Source: Lewinellaceae bacterium (lineage in GTDB: Bacteria; Bacteroidota; Bacteroidia; Chitinophagales; Saprospiraceae). Taken from it: DNA of 64,000 nt. The notes under the pieces were generated by a model. That model was not told where the DNA came from, searched no databases, and worked only from the letters and a program-made list of their open reading frames with translations. Position numbers and translations under genes: made by a program. The stretch is from NCBI GenBank assembly GCA_020636405.1, contig JACJXW010000004.1, forward strand, positions 1,116,001 through 1,180,000. Direction: 5' to 3'. Shown in pieces: positions 52,070 to 60,738 of this stretch. The number at the start of each line of letters is the position of its first letter. Position 1 is the first letter of the stretch.

Positions 52070-53260
52070 ATGCTAAAGGATAAGATACAAAAGCTTGCTC
52101 AAACTTATCACCAGGATGTCATCCACATCCGCCGCCATCTGCACCAAAATCCGGAATTGTCGTACGAAGAGGTGGAAACGGGAAAGTACATCTCAGCGAA
52201 ACTTCAGGAGTACGGCATTCCCCACCAGCACGGGGTAGCTGACAATGGCGTGGTGGGCCTGATCCAGGGGCGGAATCCCGGAAAAAGAGTGGTGGCCCTG
52301 CGCGCCGACATCGACGCCCTGCCTATCGAGGAGGCCAATGAAGTGCCCTATAAGTCCCGGAAACCAGGGATCATGCATGCCTGCGGGCACGACGTGCATA
52401 CTTCTTCTCTGCTCGGCGCCGCCCGCATCCTCCATGAAATGAAGCGGGAATTTGAAGGTACGGTTAAGCTCATTTTTCAGCCCGCTGAAGAACGCCTGCC
52501 CGGCGGAGCTTCCATTATGATCAAAGAAGGGGTGCTGGAGAACCCCCGCCCGGCTACCATTCTGGGCCAGCACGTGCACCCGCCGCTCGAGGTAGGCAAG
52601 GTGGGCATGCGTGCCGGCAATTACATGGCCTCTGCCGATGAACTCTACATGACCGTCAGAGGCAAGGGCGGCCATGGCGCTCTCCCGCAGGATTGTATCG
52701 ACCCCATCCTGATCACTGCTCACATCCTAACCGCCCTGCAGCAAGTCGTCAGCCGGAATGCCGACCCCGCCCTGCCCTCGGTGCTGACCTTCGGCTACGT
52801 AGCCTCCACGGGCGGAGCGACCAATATCATCCCGAATGAAGTTAAACTAAAAGGTACTTTCCGGACCATGGACGAACGCTGGCGCTTCGATGCCCACCAG
52901 CGGATGAAGCGCATGGCGGAAGGCATTGCCGAAAGCATGGGGGGCTCCTGCGAACTCGATATCCTGGTGGGGTATCCCGTGTTGTTCAACAACGAGGAGC
53001 TGACCCGGAAGGCCTTCCGTTACGCTGAAGAGTACCTGGGGAAAGAAAATGTGGTCGAACTGCCCATCCGTATGACCGCCGAAGACTTCGCCTACTACTC
53101 TCAGGAAATGCCGGCCTGCTTCTACCGCCTGGGCACGGGCAACCCCGCTCGCGGCATCACCTCTCCCATCCATACCAACACCTTCGATGTAGATGAGGAT
53201 TGCCTGGCCCTGAGCATCGGGCTGATGGCCTGGATGGCGGTGAAGGAGTTGGAAGGGTAG
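52070..53260 (+). CDS. M20-family amidohydrolase (IAA-amino acid / hippurate hydrolase type)
   Basis: 396 residues. It hydrolyses N-acyl amino acids with a two-metal site. Landmarks: RRHLHQNPELSYEE, ALRADIDALPIEE, HACGHDVHTSSLLGAA with metal His/Cys/His, FQPAEERLPGGASIMIKEG, the dimerisation domain GKGGHGALPQD, and the final ligand region SPIHTNTFDVDEDCL. No signal peptide, so cytoplasmic. It is the third gene of the cluster with the haloperoxidase and permease, and would act on imported acylated amino acids. Confidence 0.92.
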   Translation: MLKDKIQKLAQTYHQDVIHIRRHLHQNPELSYEEVETGKYISAKLQEYGIPHQHGVADNGVVGLIQGRNPGKRVVALRADIDALPIEEANEVPYKSRKPGIMHACGHDVHTSSLLGAARILHEMKREFEGTVKLIFQPAEERLPGGASIMIKEGVLENPRPATILGQHVHPPLEVGKVGMRAGNYMASADELYMTVRGKGGHGALPQDCIDPILITAHILTALQQVVSRNADPALPSVLTFGYVASTGGATNIIPNEVKLKGTFRTMDERWRFDAHQRMKRMAEGIAESMGGSCELDILVGYPVLFNNEELTRKAFRYAEEYLGKENVVELPIRMTAEDFAYYSQEMPACFYRLGTGNPARGITSPIHTNTFDVDEDCLALSIGLMAWMAVKELEG

Positions 53261-53407
53261 AGGGGAAGAGAAATTGCTGAAATAGATGTAATTTTTATTA
53301 AAATTTGATAATCAGTAATTTAGGATGAGTTTGGCTTCCCTTTTGGCGAAAACAGAGGCATGAATGGAGTCTGTATTTTGTCCTGCTTTTTTGGGGTAAA
53401 AACCAGT

Positions 53408-53465
53408 AACTTCGCTTTTAGTGAGCAGGAGAACTCAAGTCTCCTGCTCACTTGCGAAGTTTTTC
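53408..53465. promoter_or_regulatory. Long hairpin ahead of the ligand-gated channel gene
   Basis: AACTTCGC (53408-53415) plus GTGAGCAGGAGA (53421-53432) pair with TCTCCTGCTCAC (53440-53451) plus GCGAAGTT (53454-53461), about 20 bp of stem with a 7-nt loop and then TTTT. It may terminate the upstream operon or act as an attenuator 67 bp before the channel start. Confidence 0.6.
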
Positions 53466-53532
53466 CGCGCTTTGGGCATTCGAGCAAATTTTATCAGGGC
53501 TTCTTGCTAATTTGTGCAGACAAACCAATACC

Positions 53533-54507
53533 ATGGCCCAACTGCAAAAGTCCCTGCTGCTCCCGGCGGTTTTGCTGCCTTTGCTCCTTTTCTCCCAGGC
53601 TTCTTCCAATGCTGGCCCCCAGAAGGTATACGCCGGCGTCTACCTGATGAACCTGTACGACCTGAACATCAACGAGCATTCTTTTAATGCCGACTTTTAC
53701 CTCTGGTTCAAGTGGAAAGGAGAACGCAACCCCATGAACATCGAATTTGTCAATTCCGTAGAGAAGTGGGGCTTCACCCAGGTAGAGTTCAGCGAAGAGC
53801 CGGAATTGCAGCCCGATGGGTACTGGTATAACGGCATGCGCATTGAAGGGCGTTTTTATCACCCTTTTGCGCTTTACGGTTTTCCATTGGACCGCCACCA
53901 ACTGGATATCCATATCGAGAATGTAGATTACCCTCAGGATTCTCTCGTTTATTTGCCGGACAGCTCCGGCGCTTTCATCCGCCAGGGGTTTCAGATACCG
54001 GGATGGAAGATCGAAGGTTGCTCCATGGAAGGCCGCACCAATCGCTACCAGAGCAATTTTGGCGAAAGCGGCAAGGCGGCTGCCGCCTATAGCAACTTCA
54101 CTTTACAGCTGTCCATCTCTCGCCCGCTCAATTATTTTATCCTCAAATTGATGCTGCCCCTGCTCATCGTCATTATTGCCAGCCTGGGGGCATTGTTCAT
54201 CCATCCTGTCCAACTGGACGCCCGTATCTCGCTGCCCATCGGCGGGCTGCTGACATCGGTTTTCCTGCAGCAATCCTACAGTTCGGCCCTGCCCGATGTG
54301 GGCTATATGGTGCTCATGGACAAGATCTACCTTCTGGGTTACGCACTCATTGTCTGCATCATGCTCCGGGCCATCCTGGTGGGCAACCGGATTGGGCGGC
54401 TGAAGAAAAAGGCGGACATTCCGGCCATTATAAGAATGGACCGGCGGCTGGCCTGGCTTTTATTGGCCTTCTTTACCATTGGAGTAGCAGTGTTGGTAAG
54501 TGCTTGA
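53533..54507 (+). CDS. Pentameric ligand-gated ion channel (Cys-loop receptor homologue)
   Basis: 324 residues from the ATG at 53533 (MAQLQKSLLLPAVLLPLLLFSQ, a signal peptide). The extracellular part (about 25-200) has the family strands VYLMNLYDLNINEHSFNADFYLWFKW and the loop FALYGFPLDRHQLDIHIEN, the prokaryotic Cys-less version of the Cys loop. Four helices follow: M1 ISRPLNYFILKLMLPLLIVII, pore-lining M2 about LDARISLPIGGLLTSVFLQQ, M3 VLMDKIYLLGYALIVCIM, and M4 at the C-terminus. It is related to GLIC and ELIC. Ion and ligand are unknown. It is the only ion channel in the window and stands alone behind a large hairpin. Confidence 0.88.
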   Translation: MAQLQKSLLLPAVLLPLLLFSQASSNAGPQKVYAGVYLMNLYDLNINEHSFNADFYLWFKWKGERNPMNIEFVNSVEKWGFTQVEFSEEPELQPDGYWYNGMRIEGRFYHPFALYGFPLDRHQLDIHIENVDYPQDSLVYLPDSSGAFIRQGFQIPGWKIEGCSMEGRTNRYQSNFGESGKAAAAYSNFTLQLSISRPLNYFILKLMLPLLIVIIASLGALFIHPVQLDARISLPIGGLLTSVFLQQSYSSALPDVGYMVLMDKIYLLGYALIVCIMLRAILVGNRIGRLKKKADIPAIIRMDRRLAWLLLAFFTIGVAVLVSA

Positions 54508-54638
54508 ACACTATTAAAGCTACCTGTGCTGCTTGAATTAATTATTTTTTTCATATATCAAAAATGATCATTCTGGTGTAACCTTACCTGGCCTGATCCG
54601 TAAAAGATGTGATGAATTACATCAAAACGGAACCTCCT

Positions 54639-55907
54639 ATGGCTACAGTCCTGATCGTGGATGATGAAAAAAGCATCCGCCGCACCCTTCGCGAGATACT
54701 GGAATTTGAAAACTATAAGGTGGAAGAGGCCACTGACGGCCTGGACTGCCTGGCGAAACTGAAGAAAGAAAAATTCGATGTCATTATTCTGGACATTAAG
54801 ATGCCCAAAATGGATGGCATGGAAGCCCTGGAACGCATTCAGATCCTGACACCCGACACACCGGTAGTGATGATATCCGGGCATGCCACCATCGATACGG
54901 CGGTAGAAGCAGTGAAAAAGGGCGCCTTCGACTTCATTTCCAAGCCGCCTGACCTAAACCGCCTGCTGATCACGCTCCGCAATGCACTGGATAAGTCGAA
55001 CCTGGTGACGGAAGCCAAGATCCTGAAGCGGACGGTTTCCAAGAGTAAAGTCCAGGACATTATTGGCGAATCGGAACGCATCAGCCTGGTTAAGGCAACC
55101 ATTGAACGAGTCGGCCCCACCGATGCGCGGGTGCTGGTGCTGGGCCCCAATGGCAGTGGAAAAGAGCTCGTTGCCCGGTGGCTGCATGAAAAAAGCGCCC
55201 GTGCCGACCAGCCCATTGTTGAGGTCAACTGTGCTGCAATTCCGGCGGAGCTTATCGAAAGCGAACTCTTTGGCCATGAAAAGGGCGCCTTTACTTCTGC
55301 TATCAAACAGCGTATCGGTAAATTTGAGCAGGCCAACGGCGGGACCCTCTTTCTGGATGAGGTGGGGGATATGAGCCTCTCGGCCCAGGCCAAGGTGTTG
55401 CGCGCCCTGCAGGAAAACAAGATCACCCGGGTAGGGGGCGACAAGGAGATCCGGGTGGATGTGCGGGTCGTTGCCGCTACGAATAAAGACCTGCGCAAAG
55501 AGATCGCCGCCGGCCGCTTTCGCGAGGACCTCTACCACCGCCTGGCGGTGATCATCATACAAGTTCCGTCGCTGAATGACAGAAAGGGGGATATTCCACT
55601 GCTTGCCAAACATTTTATCGCCCACATTTGTAGTGAATATGGCATTGCCGCCAAGGCGATCAGCGAAAACGCATTGGCTCGGCTGAAATCGGTCAACTGG
55701 ACCGGTAACATCCGGGAGTTGCGCAATGTAGTAGAGCGCCTCATCATCCTGAGTGGCAATGAGATCGGTGAAGAGGATGTCGTCCGTTATGTATTGCCTT
55801 CCATGGCGGCCCCCTCGGCTCCGCTGCACGAGGTCTTCGAGCAATTCAAGGACAAGGAAGCGCTGCACCAGTATATTGAGGAAGAGTTTATGAACTATAA
55901 GGGCTGA
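54639..55907 (+). CDS. NtrC-type response regulator, sigma-54 AAA+ family without a Fis-type HTH
   Basis: 422 residues from the ATG at 54639 (MATVLIVDDEKSIRRTLREIL). Receiver domain (1-120) with phospho-acceptor Asp in DVIILDIKMPKMDG, then an AAA+ domain (about 140-385): P-loop GPNGSGKELVARWLH, LFGHEKGAFTSA, GTLFLDEVGDMSL, VRVVAATNKDLRKEI, FREDLYHRLAV. The sigma-54 contact loop reads GAFTSA where GAFTGA is usual. The end (EVFEQFKDKEALHQYIEEEFMNYKG) lacks the usual Fis-type HTH. It may act without direct DNA binding. No kinase gene is next to it. Confidence 0.88.
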   Translation: MATVLIVDDEKSIRRTLREILEFENYKVEEATDGLDCLAKLKKEKFDVIILDIKMPKMDGMEALERIQILTPDTPVVMISGHATIDTAVEAVKKGAFDFISKPPDLNRLLITLRNALDKSNLVTEAKILKRTVSKSKVQDIIGESERISLVKATIERVGPTDARVLVLGPNGSGKELVARWLHEKSARADQPIVEVNCAAIPAELIESELFGHEKGAFTSAIKQRIGKFEQANGGTLFLDEVGDMSLSAQAKVLRALQENKITRVGGDKEIRVDVRVVAATNKDLRKEIAAGRFREDLYHRLAVIIIQVPSLNDRKGDIPLLAKHFIAHICSEYGIAAKAISENALARLKSVNWTGNIRELRNVVERLIILSGNEIGEEDVVRYVLPSMAAPSAPLHEVFEQFKDKEALHQYIEEEFMNYKG

Positions 55908-55988
55908 ATTCGCCGGCACAGCGCCCAAAACACTGCAATATTGGGTTCGTAAGCTTGTAATTTAGCTTGAAAAGACTTAACTAGTTAG

Positions 55989-56020
55989 GCCTGCCCAAAG
56001 TGAAATGGGTGGGCTTTTTT
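55989..56020 (+). terminator. Intrinsic terminator after the NtrC-type gene
   Basis: GCCTGCCC, a 10-nt loop, GGGTGGGC and then TTTTTT (56015-56020); two G-U pairs in the stem. Confidence 0.8.
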
Positions 56021-56108
56021 GCGCTGTAGAAGTTTTTCCTGGTTATTCTTCGCAAAAAGACGGTTTCCAATTACACCCAATAGCTTAACCAATCAGATCA
56101 AAAGTACC

Positions 56109-56825
56109 ATGACCGACAACCATGTCAAAAGACAGCAAATGAAACCATGGGGGCGCCAGCTGAAAGGCGAGAACTCCTGGACGATGTTCAAAGTGATCTC
56201 CGAATTCGTAGATGGTTTTGAAACCTTGAATGAAGTAGGCCCCTGTGTCTCTATTTTCGGATCGGCGCGCACCAAGCCCGACAATCCCTATTACAAAAAA
56301 GCAGTTGATATTGCCCGCCTGCTCACCGAGGCCGGCTATGGTGTTATCACCGGCGGAGGCCCCGGCATTATGGAGGCCGGCAATAAAGGCGCTCATATCT
56401 ACGGCGGCCGCTCCGTGGGCCTCAACATCAACCTGCCTTTCGAACAGGGACACAACCAGTATATCGACCAGGATTGTAATCTGGACTTTCGATACTTTTT
56501 CGTTCGAAAAGTAATGTTCGTCAAATATGCCCAGGCCCTGGTCGCTCTTCCCGGAGGCTTCGGTACCATGGATGAACTCTTCGAGGTGCTCACTCTGGTA
56601 CAGACCAATAAAATCACGAAAATGCCGATCGTCCTGGTCGGCGAAGGGTTCTGGTCCGGGCTCAAAAGCTGGATTCAGGAAGTGATGCTGGAACAACACC
56701 AGAATATCAATCCCGACGATCTGGACCTGATGCCCATTACCGATGACCCCGAAGAAGTCGTACGGATCATCAACAACTTTTACACCGAGAAAGGAGAACA
56801 ACTCGGGCCTAATTATGAACTGTAA
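56109..56825 (+). CDS. LOG-family (TIGR00730) Rossmann-fold nucleotide hydrolase
   Basis: 238 residues from the ATG at 56109 (MTDNHVKRQQ). The LOG motifs are intact: SIFGSARTKPDNPYY, VITGGGPGIMEAGNKGAH, RKVMFVKYAQALVALPGGFGTMDELFEVLT with the PGGxGTxxE signature. Members cleave nucleoside 5'-monophosphates to base and ribose phosphate, and were named for cytokinin activation. The bacterial physiological substrate is often simply AMP-like. It is flanked by terminators on both sides, so monocistronic. Confidence 0.92.
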   Translation: MTDNHVKRQQMKPWGRQLKGENSWTMFKVISEFVDGFETLNEVGPCVSIFGSARTKPDNPYYKKAVDIARLLTEAGYGVITGGGPGIMEAGNKGAHIYGGRSVGLNINLPFEQGHNQYIDQDCNLDFRYFFVRKVMFVKYAQALVALPGGFGTMDELFEVLTLVQTNKITKMPIVLVGEGFWSGLKSWIQEVMLEQHQNINPDDLDLMPITDDPEEVVRIINNFYTEKGEQLGPNYEL

Positions 56826-56833
56826 GTAGAAGA

Positions 56834-56869
56834 GCCTGGCTTTTTTGTCGAAATACAAAAAAGCCAGGC
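56834..56869. terminator. Bidirectional intrinsic terminator
   Basis: A perfect 15-bp inverted repeat, GCCTGGCTTTTTTGT and ACAAAAAAGCCAGGC, with a 6-nt loop, 9 bp after the LOG gene stop. Confidence 0.9.
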
Positions 56870-56926
56870 AACCAATAGGGGGAGGTGTGCGTTCTAAACA
56901 TCGATAAAAAGAAGCAAAATTTCGCT

Positions 56927-57193
56927 ATGACAGACCAAGCCATCTTTCACTCAACACTTGCTAATATGCAACAACGCATCATTGACCTTATCAGTTGGAG
57001 GCTCAATGTGCCCGTTAAGCACATTCATCCTTACACGCATCTTCAAGATGACCTCAACCTGGATGCTATTGACCTCCTGCTGCTGATCGCAGAACTGGAG
57101 AGCCGTTTCAATGTTTATCTCAGCCCGGAAGAAGCGGAAGCTATTGAAACCGTCCAGGATGCGAGCTTTTTCATCCAGAAGCACGCTGCCTGA
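56927..57193 (+). CDS. Acyl-carrier-protein-like protein lacking the phosphopantetheine serine
   Basis: 88 residues from the ATG at 56927 (MTDQAIFHSTLANMQQRIIDLI). The four-helix ACP fold is visible: HLQDDLNLD, then helix II LLLLIAELESRFNVYLSPEEAEAIETVQDASFFI. In true ACPs the helix II start is (D/E)SL, whose Ser carries 4'-phosphopantetheine. Here it is LDAID, with Ala in that place, so it should not be modified. It could be a structural or regulatory ACP relative that binds a partner enzyme. It stands alone, 180 bp from the next gene. Confidence 0.8.
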   Translation: MTDQAIFHSTLANMQQRIIDLISWRLNVPVKHIHPYTHLQDDLNLDAIDLLLLIAELESRFNVYLSPEEAEAIETVQDASFFIQKHAA

Positions 57194-57373
57194 GGAAACC
57201 GGATGCTGTTGGGGCCGGCCCCCTGCCCGCTGGCTCCCCGCCTGTGTACGTAGATGCTTTTTCTTTTTCACTACCTGCTTCCGCGCACTTCCTCCTCGTA
57301 AGCCCTTTCCATTTATCTCATTAGGTTTCTGCAAAATCCTTTATCTTTCAACGGTAAAGCTTACTTTTATATC

Positions 57374-57973
57374 ATGTCATACAGCAGAGCCGATCAATTA
57401 CAGCAGGTAGCCTACCATTTGGATCTGGCATACGAATCCGAAGATGAGTGGGGCTTACATACTATGCTCAAAGATTTTAAACTCTTCAGCCGGGGCCGGC
57501 GGCGGCGGATCACTAATATGATGTACAAGCAGGACGGTATGCTGCAGTTGGATGTCCGCATCTTTGACTACCGTTATACCATTCGCGCCAACAATACCGC
57601 CCGCGTATTCAAACAGACCGTTTTTTTCGTCCAGTCTAAAAAACTGGCCCTGCCTCAGTTCCTAATGAAACCGGAGACTTTTTTCCATAAGATCGGGGCC
57701 TGGCTTGGTATGGAGGATATCAATTTCGAACGCTATCCCAAGTTTTCCAGCCAATACCTGCTCAGGGGGGATGATGAGGATTACATCCGCGCCACCTTCC
57801 GGGAGGAGGTGCTCCAGTTTTTTACCATCGAAAAGAACTGGTCCATGGAGGGCTTGAATTACTACCTGATCCTATACCGCAAGAACCACCTCCTTCTGCC
57901 TTCTCAGATCATCGATTTCTATAGAAAGGGTATGCAACTCCATCAGTTCCTCCTGGCGGAAGAACTGGGGTGA
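57374..57973 (+). CDS. Hypothetical protein, conserved-looking
   Basis: 199 residues, no signal or membrane helix. The start, SYSRADQLQQVAYHLDLAYESEDEWGLHTMLKDFKLFSRGRRRRITNMMY, is followed by strands (LQLDVRIFDYRYTIRANNTARVFKQTVFFVQSKKLALPQFLMKPE), a central MEDINFERYPKFSSQYLLRGDDED and a C-terminal helical segment (LPSQIIDFYRKGMQLHQFLL). The composition is normal for the genome and the fold looks like a compact alpha/beta domain. I do not recognise the family. It precedes the GNAT gene by 52 bp on the same strand. Confidence 0.8.
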   Translation: MSYSRADQLQQVAYHLDLAYESEDEWGLHTMLKDFKLFSRGRRRRITNMMYKQDGMLQLDVRIFDYRYTIRANNTARVFKQTVFFVQSKKLALPQFLMKPETFFHKIGAWLGMEDINFERYPKFSSQYLLRGDDEDYIRATFREEVLQFFTIEKNWSMEGLNYYLILYRKNHLLLPSQIIDFYRKGMQLHQFLLAEELG

Positions 57974-58025
57974 GTAGTTGTATCGGCCAGACAGTGGCCC
58001 AAAGTTATTCTCTTAGCAAGCCCGA

Positions 58026-58880
58026 ATGTATATGATATCCATTTCAACCCTTTCCCATCTTACCCCGGAACAACTGATTCCTGCCTTCAATCAGGCTTTT
58101 GACGATTACATTGTGCCGGTAAACCTCACGCCTCTGTTTTTCCGACAGAAAGTAATCCAGGAAAACCTTCGCCTGGAATTCTCCACCGGAACATTCGACA
58201 ATGGGCGCCTGGTAGGGCTCATGTTGCATGGCATTGGTGAGATGAATGGAGAACCTGTTGCTTACAACGGGGGCACCGGGGTTATTCCGGAATATAGGGG
58301 CCGTCATTTAGTAGGGAACATGTATAGCTTTCTCAAACCCCGGCTGGAGACGGCCGGCATCCGAAGGCTCCTTCTAGAAGTCATCGATACCAATGAGCGG
58401 GCTATCCGCGCTTACCGGAGGGTGGGTTTCCGCGAGTTGAGGGCGCTGGATTGTTTTAAAGGCGAAATAAGAGGGCCTGCCCTTAAACCCGGCCCGGATT
58501 ATAATGTTACGGTCCGGCCCGGCCTGCCCTGGGAGGAATTGCCGTCCTTCTGGAATTACCGGCCCACCTGGCAACATTCCCTGGATGCGGCCCGCCGGGG
58601 GCAGGGATTTATGCAGTATGTGGCCGTTGAAGAAAAGGGGCAGCTACGGGCCTATGGCATAATGATCCCGGGTTCGGGGAGGATCGTGCAATACGGCGTG
58701 CATCCCGGTTATCGCGGTATGGGCCTGGGCCGGCTGGTATTTCACCACTTCGCCCAATTGGGTAATCCCCGCCTTACTGTCCTCAATGTCAGCCGGGAAG
58801 AGGAACAGAGCCAGCGTTTTCTCCGTCGTATCGGTTTTGAGCGTTATTTAGGCCAGTACGAAATGGAATGGCGGACTTAA
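58026..58880 (+). CDS. GNAT acetyltransferase with two acetyl-CoA folds
   Basis: 284 residues. The first GNAT domain (1-150) has NGGTGVIPEYRGRHLVGNMYSF, and the second (about 160-284) has IVQYGVHPGYRGMGLGRLVFHHFAQ; each contains the acetyl-CoA pyrophosphate loop (R-x-x-x-x-G/A type). One half is likely catalytic and the other structural, as in other tandem GNATs. Substrate unknown. It follows the hypothetical gene at 57374 and may share its transcript. Confidence 0.85.
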   Translation: MYMISISTLSHLTPEQLIPAFNQAFDDYIVPVNLTPLFFRQKVIQENLRLEFSTGTFDNGRLVGLMLHGIGEMNGEPVAYNGGTGVIPEYRGRHLVGNMYSFLKPRLETAGIRRLLLEVIDTNERAIRAYRRVGFRELRALDCFKGEIRGPALKPGPDYNVTVRPGLPWEELPSFWNYRPTWQHSLDAARRGQGFMQYVAVEEKGQLRAYGIMIPGSGRIVQYGVHPGYRGMGLGRLVFHHFAQLGNPRLTVLNVSREEEQSQRFLRRIGFERYLGQYEMEWRT

Positions 58881-59064
58881 GTGTTTTGAGTTAAGGAACA
58901 GATAATCTTTTGTTAAATATTTTTTTTCAGGCGACAACCGAGGGGCCATTTTCGTCATTATGGGGAGAGATCGAATTCAGGACAGATACTGCGGGGCCTT
59001 CTCCGCATAAAAACAACCGATTATGTTCCCCTTACTTTATCTGGCTCCGCATCAGAAGGAGGGT

Positions 59065-60702
59065 ATGAAAGCATTGAAAGATAACCTGGAGCACCTGCAG
59101 GTGCTGATCGAAAACAATCAGTTGGAAGAGGTTTTCAGCGAATTGAAACCACTGGTGAAGTACAACGAATACAGCATCACGGTTTCCCTGTTGCTCAGCG
59201 ACTTTAACGAGATCCGCCAGGAAGCCCTCAACCAGGCTATTACGGGAGAAGAGGAGCGGGTACGCATCATTCAGATCAAGAAATCCCTGCTCCAACTGCT
59301 CCGGCATATTCACAATACGGATGAAGGCCGGGTGGATGAGCGCAATGGCGAGATCATGCAGATCACCCTGGCGAAGAACGAGGAGGAGTTTCAGCGCATC
59401 CTTGAACAACGGCTCGCCAAGCGTTACGTCAACCTGGAAAAGATCTCCTCCGGAGATACGGCCATCATCTACAAAGCGGACAAGGCCGATAACGTCACCA
59501 ACATCCCCCAACGGGTGGCTATCAAAGTGATCAAACCGTTGTCGGCCATCGATGACGAGAACCTGGAAAACATCCGCGAAGACCTGGGCAAGGCCAAGCA
59601 ACTATCGGGCCTGGACGGCATCATCAACATCATCGATGAAGGGTTGGATGCTCCGCCCCGCTATATCGTTACCGAATACATCGACGGCATGCGGTTGTCC
59701 GAACGCCTGGAAAAAGGCTGGCCCTATCAGGTCCGGGAGATCAGGGAGATGCTCTTTGCTATGGGGAGGGCTCTGAACCAGGGACACCAGGATGGCCTTG
59801 TGCACAACAACCTCTGGCCGTCCAATATCCTGATCGACAAGAAGAAGGGGGCCAAGCTTTCCCCTTTCCAGGTCGTGAAGGCCTCTTATTACAAACGCAG
59901 TTTCGAACGCATCCGGCTGTTTTCCATGTATTGGAGCCCGGAACAGATCAACAGCGATACTGCCACCCCACTTTCCGACCAGTATTCTTTCGCCCTGATC
60001 GCTGTGGAGCTTTTTACCGGGAGGCCTTTCTTCCAGGGAGAAACGATCATGGACATCCTGCGCCGGCGGCTGGATTTTGACGAGAACCCGGGCCTGTTGT
60101 TCGAGGAACTCAAAGATACCCTTTGCCCTCCTTCCTTTGCCCAGGCCTTGCAGCGCATGCTCAGCTATGAGCCCCGGAACCGCTTTCTGGATATGGAAGA
60201 GGTACTCGAAGAGATCGAACAGTTGCCTTCCGGCAGCCAGGCAGTGGAAAAACACCCTGAACACCAGTTGTTGAAAAAACTGCGCAACAGCTACTCCCGG
60301 GTGCGCCGTATCGACGGCTTCTACAAAGCTTTTTACGATTTCTTCCTCGACAAGTCCCCCAACGCCAGAGATATCTTCGACCGCGCCTATACCGCCCGAA
60401 TGGCCCGCGACAATTCCTCCGAGGAAGGCCTCTGGAAATACCAGTACCAAATGCTCGATCTGGCTATGGAACGCCTGCTGCAGTTCCCCTCCGTAACTAC
60501 CGCTATGGGACAGCGGCTCCAAAGCCTGGCCAAACAACATGCTGCCGTCGGTGTGCAACCCGAAGATTACACCCTCTTCCTGGAATGCCTCAAGGAAGCC
60601 ATTTATACTTTCGATGAGGAGAACTGGAACGGGCCTGAAGAGCTGGACCAGGCCTGGGAAGTGGCCGTGCGCAATGCACTGGAAGCGATGCGGAAAAGCT
60701 GA
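59065..60702 (+). CDS. EAD11-like effector-associated domain plus pseudokinase
   Basis: 545 residues from the ATG at 59065, chosen because AGAAGGAGG lies just before it; an ATG at 59023 is also in frame. Residues 1-80 look like effector-associated domain 11 (LQVLIENNQLEEVFSELKPL, LLLSDFNEIRQEALNQAITGEEERV, IKKSLLQLLRHI). A protein kinase fold follows: glycine loop KISSGDTAIIYKA, Lys of VAIKVIKP and APE-like SPEQ are kept. The catalytic loop is HNNLWPSNIL (HRD Asp replaced by Asn) and DFG is replaced by SPF. So it is probably catalytically dead and serves as a scaffold or ATP-binding switch. The C-terminal about 160 residues are helical and unrecognised. Confidence 0.8.
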   Translation: MKALKDNLEHLQVLIENNQLEEVFSELKPLVKYNEYSITVSLLLSDFNEIRQEALNQAITGEEERVRIIQIKKSLLQLLRHIHNTDEGRVDERNGEIMQITLAKNEEEFQRILEQRLAKRYVNLEKISSGDTAIIYKADKADNVTNIPQRVAIKVIKPLSAIDDENLENIREDLGKAKQLSGLDGIINIIDEGLDAPPRYIVTEYIDGMRLSERLEKGWPYQVREIREMLFAMGRALNQGHQDGLVHNNLWPSNILIDKKKGAKLSPFQVVKASYYKRSFERIRLFSMYWSPEQINSDTATPLSDQYSFALIAVELFTGRPFFQGETIMDILRRRLDFDENPGLLFEELKDTLCPPSFAQALQRMLSYEPRNRFLDMEEVLEEIEQLPSGSQAVEKHPEHQLLKKLRNSYSRVRRIDGFYKAFYDFFLDKSPNARDIFDRAYTARMARDNSSEEGLWKYQYQMLDLAMERLLQFPSVTTAMGQRLQSLAKQHAAVGVQPEDYTLFLECLKEAIYTFDEENWNGPEELDQAWEVAVRNALEAMRKS

Positions 60703-60708
60703 ACAATA

Positions 60709-60738
60709 GAGCGGGCCCGGAGGCCCGCTCCCCTTTTT
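60709..60738 (+). terminator. Intrinsic terminator after the pseudokinase gene
   Basis: GAGCGGGCC, loop CGGA, GGCCCGCTC, CCC, TTTTT (60734-60738). The T-run touches the stop codon of the convergent cytolysin-like gene. Confidence 0.9.

Noticed and set aside
54954..55928. Minus-strand open frame of 324 codons
   Set aside because: Antisense to the well-supported NtrC-type gene, without motifs of its own.
57211..57222. GGGGCCGGCCCC palindrome as terminator
   Set aside because: It has no loop or T-run; a perfect GC palindrome of 12 bp can occur by chance at this base composition.
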